From Gemmatimonadota bacterium (GTDB lineage: Bacteria > Gemmatimonadota > Gemmatimonadetes > Longimicrobiales > Gaopeijiaceae), in contig JAHHMJ010000434.1 of the NCBI GenBank assembly GCA_018678395.1, forward strand, positions 1 to 6,001: a DNA stretch of 6,001 nt. Reading direction: 5' to 3'. The notes under the pieces were generated by a model that worked only from the letters and a program-made list of their open reading frames with translations, was not told the origin of the DNA and did not search any database. Positions 1 to 4,002 of this stretch are shown piece after piece; positions within the stretch are counted from its first letter, which is position 1, and each line of letters starts with the position of its first letter. The position numbers and the translations under genes are program-made.

Positions 1-108
1 GGCTTCTCCCTCTGGTTCGATCACACCGATGTGGCGCACCTCGTCATGATGGTGGCCCTTCTCCTGATCTTCCGGTCGGGACTCGCCAGGGAGGTCGCAT
101 GGAGCTGA
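1..108 (+). CDS. C-terminal end of a small membrane protein (partial, 5' end outside window)
   Basis: Reading in frame 1 from the left edge gives 35 residues and a TGA stop at 106-108. They contain a charged, aromatic segment (WFDHTDVAH, residues 5-13) followed by a hydrophobic stretch (about residues 11-24, LVMMVALLLIF) and a short basic tail. This looks like the last transmembrane helix of an integral membrane protein with a cytoplasmic basic end. The Asp-His-x-Asp-x-x-His pattern just before a helix recalls DUF6962-type or ceramidase-like (CREST-type) membrane proteins, but that is a memory-based resemblance from a short fragment. The stop codon lies inside the next gene (start at 99, 10-nt overlap), so the two are probably co-transcribed and translationally coupled. 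The function is unknown. That the reading frame is real is supported mainly by the overlap and the sensible membrane-protein ending. Confidence 0.6.
   Translation, partial: GFSLWFDHTDVAHLVMMVALLLIFRSGLAREVAWS
88..95 (+). promoter_or_regulatory. Shine-Dalgarno site for the VTT-domain gene
   Basis: AGGGAGGT lies 3 nt upstream of the ATG at 99, inside the end of the preceding coding sequence. It fixes the start of the VTT-domain protein at 99 and implies coupling to translation of the upstream gene. Confidence 0.7.
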
Positions 109-560
109 CCACCCTGTCTCTGATCGTCGGGGCGGCCGCAACCTGCGCTCTGGGCGGCATCTTCCCGTGGATCGCCGCGGAGGCCGTGATCCTGGCCACG
201 GCCCTGGCCATCCCGTCTTCGGCCTTCCCGCTCCTGGCCGTGAGCTGTGCGACCGGCCAGATGGCGGGGAAGACGGGGCTCTACGGGATCATTCGATGGG
301 CACCGGCCCGGCTTCCGGAGCGCTTTCAGCGGCTCATCAACCGCGCCGAGGTCCTGGGCCGACGCCCCGGGGCCCTCACCGGGAGCGTCCTGTCCGGCGC
401 AGCCGTCGGACTCCCGCCGCTCTATGTCGTCACACTGGCGGCAGGGCTGGCCCGCCTTTCCCTCGTGCGCTTCCTCGTGGCAGGGCTGCTGGGAAGCGCG
501 ATTCGCTACGCCTTGGTGCTCTGGGGAGCAGACGCCGTAGGACTGGGAGGATTCTCATGA
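99..560 (+). CDS. VTT-domain (YqaA/DedA-like) integral membrane protein
   Basis: This is a 153-aa protein that is hydrophobic throughout. Likely membrane segments are about residues 5-23 and 26-50, a re-entrant-type hydrophobic hairpin at about 98-116, and a last helix at about 122-141. A basic amphipathic stretch lies at 66-90 (RWAPARL...NRAEVLGRRPG). The C-terminal part, LAAGLARLSLVRFLVAGLLGSAIRYALV, resembles the end of YqaA-type VTT proteins, where a 'GWLRLP...F...GK.LRY' pattern is typical; here A114-G115-L116, R123, G132 and R136-Y137 fit. Known DedA/VTT proteins are inner-membrane transporters or scramblases, with roles in undecaprenyl-phosphate or phospholipid flipping for some members; the substrate of YqaA-like members is not known to me. 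The length suits a short YqaA-like form. It overlaps the upstream stop by 10 nt and the downstream ATG by 4 nt (ATGA), the middle of a coupled operon. Family call moderate; substrate not assigned. Confidence 0.72.
   Translation: MELTTLSLIVGAAATCALGGIFPWIAAEAVILATALAIPSSAFPLLAVSCATGQMAGKTGLYGIIRWAPARLPERFQRLINRAEVLGRRPGALTGSVLSGAAVGLPPLYVVTLAAGLARLSLVRFLVAGLLGSAIRYALVLWGADAVGLGGFS
545..551 (+). promoter_or_regulatory. Shine-Dalgarno site deciding the start of the TPR gene
   Basis: GGGAGGA sits 5 nt before the ATG at 557, which overlaps the VTT gene's TGA as ATGA. The same frame stays open back to an ATG at 167, but that stretch lies inside the VTT gene and translates to Arg/Gly/Pro-rich shadow sequence, so 557 is the right start. 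Confidence 0.75.
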
Positions 561-1417
561 CCACCCCGCGCATCGCTAACGCACTTCAAATGATCGTGGC
601 CCTTCTCGTTCCGGGCGGAGGCGTGGCGGGAGCCGACCTCCAGAACGGAAACCGGGCGGGTCCCCCGGAGCGCGGGGATTCCGTCCCCGTGCCGGCGCTT
701 CCCGGGACTCCGACCGTCGGCGGCATCCAATTGCGAGCTCCGGCAATCGGCGAGATGCCGGACGTAGCGCTGCTGGTCGATTCGGCAGCGGCTGCCCTGG
801 ACCGGTGCACGAGCAGTCCTCCGCCGGACGGGCCGTATGGAACGGTGAGGGCGGCGTTGGCCGACCCCGACGACGACGCGCTGAGAATCCGTCTGGGGGC
901 GATCCACGATTCGCTCGAGGCTGCCGGCGAGCTCCGCTCGCACGACGTCGAGACGCTCTACCTCTCGGCGGTGGTCATGGGCGCGCGAAGCGAGATGGCC
1001 TCGGGTCGCGACAAGCTGCGCTGGGGCGAGGCGATGTACACTCGGTCTCGGTCGGTGCTGGATCGGGATCCGGACCATGCAGCGACCCGGCATCTCGTCG
1101 GGAGGGTTCACGCTGCGGTCCGACGCATGAGTGGGTTCAAGCGGTTCGTGGCGCGCAGTCTCTTCGGCGGAGACCTGCTCGGCGCCGCATCCTGGGAGAG
1201 CGCACGGGTCAATCTGGAGGCCGCGGAGGCGGGGGCCCCGTGCATCGTGGACCACCACTACGAGCTGGCCCGGCTCTACGCCGACCTCGGCGAACCCGAT
1301 CTCGCACTGCGCGAGATCCGTCATGTCGTGCGCCTGACTCGCAGCGACGCGGACGACGAGCCCGTGCTCCGGAAGGCGAGAAGTCTTCTGGCCGAGCTGG
1401 AGCGGGACGCGAACTGA
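557..1417 (+). CDS. Exported TPR-like protein of the RMDN (regulator of microtubule dynamics-like) type
   Basis: The 286-aa product starts with a probable signal peptide (about residues 1-26: basic start, IANALQMIVALLV core, GVAGA near the cut). A Pro/Gly-rich, low-complexity linker follows (about 27-65), then a helical region. Residues 155-191 (RWGEAMY...LDRDPDHAATRHLVGRVH) form a TPR-like hairpin. Residues 192-211 (SGFKRFVARSLFGG...) match the RMDN-type signature of a 'G-R/W...LSW..RK.A..LF' segment after the repeat. Residues 213-260 give two more helical pairs with the TPR signature (ESARVNLEAAEAGAP, then YELARLYADLGEPDLALREIRHV). Family members are helical-repeat scaffolds; no enzymatic residues are apparent. 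Bacteria lack microtubules of the eukaryotic type, so the family name says nothing about function here. It is probably periplasmic or surface-facing, working with the two membrane proteins encoded just upstream. Start chosen from the ATGA overlap and GGGAGGA site. Confidence 0.72.
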   Translation: MTTPRIANALQMIVALLVPGGGVAGADLQNGNRAGPPERGDSVPVPALPGTPTVGGIQLRAPAIGEMPDVALLVDSAAAALDRCTSSPPPDGPYGTVRAALADPDDDALRIRLGAIHDSLEAAGELRSHDVETLYLSAVVMGARSEMASGRDKLRWGEAMYTRSRSVLDRDPDHAATRHLVGRVHAAVRRMSGFKRFVARSLFGGDLLGAASWESARVNLEAAEAGAPCIVDHHYELARLYADLGEPDLALREIRHVVRLTRSDADDEPVLRKARSLLAELERDAN

Positions 1418-1452
1418 GGTTCGCTCGCCACGATCACTGGACATGTGTATCG

Positions 1453-1478
1453 CAGCGGTCCCCGGCCAGCGGTCCCCG
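1453..1478. repeat. Tandem 12-bp direct repeat in the convergent spacer
   Basis: The 12-mer CAGCGGTCCCCG occurs at 1453-1464 and again, exactly, at 1467-1478, a period of 14 bp. The second copy can also fold as a small GGTC-CCC-GACC hairpin (1471-1481), and the first as a similar hairpin with one G-T pair (1457-1467). The repeat lies in the 74-bp gap between converging genes (TPR gene ending at 1417, acyl-CoA synthetase ending at 1492). It might help separate the two transcription units, but there is no T-tract on either side, so I do not call it a terminator. Confidence 0.6.
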
Positions 1479-1491
1479 ACCCGGAACGCCC

Positions 1492-3186
1492 CTAGGCCGT
1501 CACCTCCTCGCGCAGCGCCAGCTCTTCGATCATCTGCTCGCGCATCACGAACTTCTGGACCTTGCCCGTCACCGTCATCGGGTAGGCGTCCACGAACTTC
1601 ACGTAGTGCGGGATCTTGAAGTGGGCGATCTGCCCCTTGCAGTACGCCTGGATCTCCTCCGCCGTGGCCTCCTCACCCGCATGCAGCCTGATCCATGCGC
1701 AGAGCTGCTCACCGAAGCGCTCGTCGGGGACCCCGATGACCTGGACCTCCTCGATCTTCGGGTGCCCGTACAAGAACTCCTCGATCTCACGCGGATACAC
1801 GTTTTCGCCGCCCCGGATCACCATGTCCTTGATGCGCCCGACGATGTTGCAGTAGCCGTCGGCGTCGATGGTGGCGAGGTCGCCCGAATGCATCCAGCCC
1901 GCGCCGTCGATGGCCTCGGCCGTGCGCTCGGGGTCGTTCCAGTAGCCTCGCATGACCAGATAGCCGCGGGTGCACAGCTCGCCGGGCTCGCCCACGGGTA
2001 CGATGCGCCCGTCCTCATCGACGACCTTGGCCTCGACGTGCGGGTGGACCCGGCCCACCGTGCCGACCCGCCGTTCGATGGGATCGTCGGCCGCCGTCTG
2101 GAAGCTGGCGGGGCTGGTCTCGGTCATGCCGTAGGCGATCGCCACCTCGTCCATGTGCATCTCGTCGATAACGCGCTTCATCACTTCGATGGGGCACGGA
2201 GAGCCGGCCATGATACCGGTCCTCAGCGACGAGACGTCGTATGTCGCGAAGTCGGGGTGCTCGAGCTCGGCGATGAACATCGTCGGGACGCCGAGCAGCG
2301 CCGTGCACTGCGCCTCGCTGACCGTCTTCAGGACCGAGCCCCCGTCGAACGCTTCTCCGGGAAGGACGATCGCGGCGCCCCGCACCGCGGCAGCCAGGTT
2401 GCCGATCACCATCCCGAAGCAGTGGTAGAGCGGGACCGGGACGCAGACGCGGTCCTCCTCGGTCAGGAGCATCGCTCCGCCGACGAAGAAGGCGTTGTTG
2501 AGGATGTTGTGGTGCGTGAGCGTCGCCCCCTTGGGCAGCCCCGTGGTGCCCGACGTGAACTGGATGTTGATCGGGTCGTCGAACTGGAGCTCGGGGGCCA
2601 GGGCGTCCAGGCGCTCGCGATTCACGGGTGCGCCCCGCTCCATCAGATCCGAGAAGCGCATCATGCCCGGCTCGTCGTCGTCGCCCAGCTGCACGACGAG
2701 CTCGAGGCTCGGCAACCGGTGTGCGCTCAACCGTCCCGGCTCGGCATCGGCCAACTCCGGCGCCAGGGTACGCAGCATCCCCAGATAGTCGCTCGTCTTG
2801 AAGCGCGCGGCCGAGATGAGCGCCTTGCACCCGACCTGGTTGATCGCGTACTCGAGTTCCGAGAGCCGGTAGGCGGGGTTGATGTTGACGAGGATCAGGC
2901 CCGCCTTCGCCGAGGCGAACTGGACGACCGTCCACTCCCAGCAGTTCAGCGCCCAGATGCCGATGCGGTCCCCCGGCTCGAGTCCGAGGGAGATCAGCGC
3001 CGTCGCGCAGCGATCCACCTGCTCCTGGAGCTCCCGGTAGCTCGAGCGGACCGATTGGTGCGGCACGACGAGAGCGTCGCGGTCCGGAAAACGCGCTACC
3101 GTCTCGTCGAAGGCGACGCCAACCGTGGTATCCAGAAACGGGACGTCGGACGCCCCGTGTACGTAGCTGCGGGTCAGGGGACTCAT
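1492..3186 (-). CDS. AMP-binding acyl-CoA synthetase (ACSF2/FadD-like, medium-chain type)
   Basis: This 564-aa cytoplasmic enzyme activates a carboxylic acid with ATP to an acyl-adenylate and transfers it to CoA, feeding beta-oxidation or lipid synthesis. The ANL core is complete: P-loop [10 protein letters not shown] at 211-220; PLYHCFGM at 252-259 in the acyl pocket region; A5 motif YGMTET at 352-357; SGD at 434-436, whose Asp436 should hold the ATP ribose; hinge motif [16 protein letters not shown] at 450-465; and PMTVTGK at 536-542, with Lys542 the expected adenylation lysine. The N-terminus ([17 protein letters not shown]) and length are typical of the ACSF2/PRK12583 group, normally medium-chain or branched acyl chains; exact substrate unknown. 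Start at 3186 has GGAGG at 3191-3195, 4 nt upstream. It faces the TPR gene convergently and lies 237 bp downstream of the VOC gene on the same strand, so an own promoter is likely. No motif is missing. Confidence 0.95.
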   Translation of the reverse strand: MSPLTRSYVHGASDVPFLDTTVGVAFDETVARFPDRDALVVPHQSVRSSYRELQEQVDRCATALISLGLEPGDRIGIWALNCWEWTVVQFASAKAGLILVNINPAYRLSELEYAINQVGCKALISAARFKTSDYLGMLRTLAPELADAEPGRLSAHRLPSLELVVQLGDDDEPGMMRFSDLMERGAPVNRERLDALAPELQFDDPINIQFTSGTTGLPKGATLTHHNILNNAFFVGGAMLLTEEDRVCVPVPLYHCFGMVIGNLAAAVRGAAIVLPGEAFDGGSVLKTVSEAQCTALLGVPTMFIAELEHPDFATYDVSSLRTGIMAGSPCPIEVMKRVIDEMHMDEVAIAYGMTETSPASFQTAADDPIERRVGTVGRVHPHVEAKVVDEDGRIVPVGEPGELCTRGYLVMRGYWNDPERTAEAIDGAGWMHSGDLATIDADGYCNIVGRIKDMVIRGGENVYPREIEEFLYGHPKIEEVQVIGVPDERFGEQLCAWIRLHAGEEATAEEIQAYCKGQIAHFKIPHYVKFVDAYPMTVTGKVQKFVMREQMIEELALREEVTA

Positions 3187-3190
3187 CAGG

Positions 3191-3195
3191 CCTCC
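3191..3195 (-). promoter_or_regulatory. Shine-Dalgarno site for the acyl-CoA synthetase
   Basis: GGAGG on the minus strand (TGGAGG including 3196) ends 4 nt before the ATG at 3186. It supports this start over in-frame extensions upstream, where the sequence is Arg/Pro-rich and unlike the family N-terminus. Confidence 0.65.
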
Positions 3196-3272
3196 ATCTA
3201 CGCCGCGCGAAGGCGGTCGGAACGGACTGGACGGAGCCGTCGAGGAGGGGGGTGGTGGGGGCGGCCTCGTCT

Positions 3273-3299
3273 GGGGGGTACTTTTGAAATCTACCCCCC
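3273..3299 (-). promoter_or_regulatory. Perfect inverted repeat, possible operator or leader hairpin of the acyl-CoA synthetase
   Basis: GGGGGGTA (3273-3280) and TACCCCCC (3292-3299) are perfect reverse complements around an 11-nt AT-rich centre (CTTTTGAAATC). It is the only AT-rich patch in the 237-bp spacer and lies about 87 bp upstream of the acyl-CoA synthetase start. A two-fold symmetric site there could be the operator of a dimeric regulator (acyl-CoA synthetase genes are often under TetR-type FadR-like control), overlapping a promoter, or a hairpin in the leader or the end of the VOC transcript. There is no T-tract, so a classic intrinsic terminator is not supported. The symmetry is seen; the role is inferred. 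Confidence 0.45.
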
Positions 3300-3423
3300 G
3301 CGGGACGCGCCCGGGGGCTCGAGGGGACGCCCACCGAGAGTCCCCGACAGGTGTTCGAGGGGTGTACCGGACGGCGGGGTGGGGAACTGCCCTACGGACA
3401 GCACCTGAAGCGGCGCCGGGACC

Positions 3424-3798
3424 CTACCGTTGCGCGATCGGCTCGCCGAAGAGGATGCGATGACCATCGGGCGTCCGGACCACGAATTCGCGGTGCCCGT
3501 GCGAGCGATCGCCGAGCGGGACGACGACATCGGCGCCCTTTCCACGGACGTCGCGGTGCAGCTCGTCGATCCCCTCCACCATGACGTGGAGAAACCAGGA
3601 GTGGTTCCCCGTCTCGCCGGCGTTCACCTCGTCTGGACACTCACCGAGCATCAGGTGGATGCCGTCCCGGGTCAGAAAGCTCCAGCCCGCCGCTTCGATG
3701 GGGTCTTCTCCGAAGCCGAGGACCTCGGTGTAGTAGGCGGTCGATGCCGCCAGATCACGCACCGCCAGGACCGATCGCGGTCGGACGAACCGTGGCAT
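3424..3798 (-). CDS. VOC-superfamily protein (glyoxalase/bleomycin-resistance-like), probably without metal site
   Basis: This 124-aa protein has the paired beta-alpha-beta-beta-beta layout of the vicinal oxygen chelate fold. The first module is about residues 8-54 (SVLAVRDLAASTAYYTEVLGF, then GWSFLTRDGIHLMLGE). The second is about 66-118 (HSWFLHVMVEGIDELHRDV, then REFVVRTPDGHRILFGEP). The closing 'TPDGHRILFGEP' is the usual VOC ending. Aligned by eye with glyoxalase I, the metal-ligand positions hold Arg8, Phe69 and Leu116 rather than His/Glu, so it is unlikely to be a glyoxalase I; a metal-free binding protein like the bleomycin-resistance group, or an unknown enzyme, is more plausible. The substrate is unknown. 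Start 3798 is chosen for GGAGGAG at 3803-3809; extension to 3864 adds 22 non-family residues. It is transcribed towards the acyl-CoA synthetase but 237 bp away, and divergently from the peptidase gene. Confidence 0.85.
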   Translation of the reverse strand: MPRFVRPRSVLAVRDLAASTAYYTEVLGFGEDPIEAAGWSFLTRDGIHLMLGECPDEVNAGETGNHSWFLHVMVEGIDELHRDVRGKGADVVVPLGDRSHGHREFVVRTPDGHRILFGEPIAQR

Positions 3799-3802
3799 CG
3801 AA

Positions 3803-3809
3803 CTCCTCC
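3803..3809 (-). promoter_or_regulatory. Shine-Dalgarno site deciding the start of the VOC gene
   Basis: On the minus strand GGAGGAG ends 4 nt before the ATG at 3798. It sets the start at MPRFVRPRS rather than the upstream in-frame ATG at 3864. Confidence 0.75.
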
Positions 3810-3938
3810 GGAAGGGGGGCTGCCGTACGTCGGAAGACTGACGGGCCGCGGGGCGTTTCCGCAAACCTCACCGGATCCGACGACGACGCCCCCCCACACG
3901 ACCGCGAACCGATCACTGGCCGCGTGTCCGCGCACGGC

Positions 3939-3970
3939 CTACCGTTCCGCTCCCGGCACCGGTAGCCGGG
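3939..3970 (+). promoter_or_regulatory. Overlapping GC hairpins in the peptidase leader
   Basis: CCCGGC (3952-3957) and GCCGGG (3965-3970) form a perfect 6-bp stem with a 7-nt loop. CTACCG (3939-3944) can instead pair with CGGTAG (3960-3965), which uses bases of the first hairpin, so the two folds exclude each other. The element lies 33 nt before the peptidase start in the 204-bp divergent spacer. It might act as a leader structure or simply reflect GC-rich sequence. No T-tract follows, and I see no clear -35/-10 boxes in the rest of the spacer (3799-4002). Confidence 0.3.
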
Positions 3971-4002
3971 CCCGCCTTCTCCTCCGTCTGGCGATTCTTC
4001 CG

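Larger units (their letters stand above)
3187..3423. other. G-rich intergenic spacer between acyl-CoA synthetase and VOC gene
   Basis: The plus strand here is loaded with G-runs (3247-3252, 3257-3261, 3273-3278, 3313-3317, 3323-3326, 3359-3362, 3376-3379, 3381-3384), so the minus-strand leader RNA of the acyl-CoA synthetase would be C-rich. Frames through this stretch yield only Arg/Gly/Pro-rich translations. No gene, tRNA or convincing sigma70 -35/-10 pair was found. It most likely carries the synthetase promoter. Confidence 0.5.

Noticed and set aside
167..556. N-terminal extension of the TPR gene
   Set aside because: It lies inside the VTT gene in another frame and is Arg/Gly/Pro-rich; the signal peptide and ribosome site point to 557.
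506..1444. 312-codon minus-strand open frame
   Set aside because: It is antisense to the TPR gene and the end of the VTT gene, both supported by overlapping starts and ribosome sites. No family likeness.
3273..3299. Intrinsic terminator for the VOC gene
   Set aside because: The stem is perfect but there is no T-tract after it on the minus strand, and it lies over 120 bp past the VOC stop.
2015..3334. 439-codon minus-strand open frame overlapping the acyl-CoA synthetase
   Set aside because: It is a shifted-frame shadow of the synthetase, Arg/Pro/Gly-rich with no motifs.
805..3408. 867-codon plus-strand open frame
   Set aside because: It overlaps the TPR gene out of frame and then runs antisense through the whole acyl-CoA synthetase. 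Its translation is Arg/Ala/Asp/His/Leu-rich without domain motifs, as expected from high GC at third positions of the opposite strand.
3799..3864. N-terminal extension of the VOC protein
   Set aside because: The 22 added residues do not match the VOC fold, and the GGAGGAG site supports 3798.
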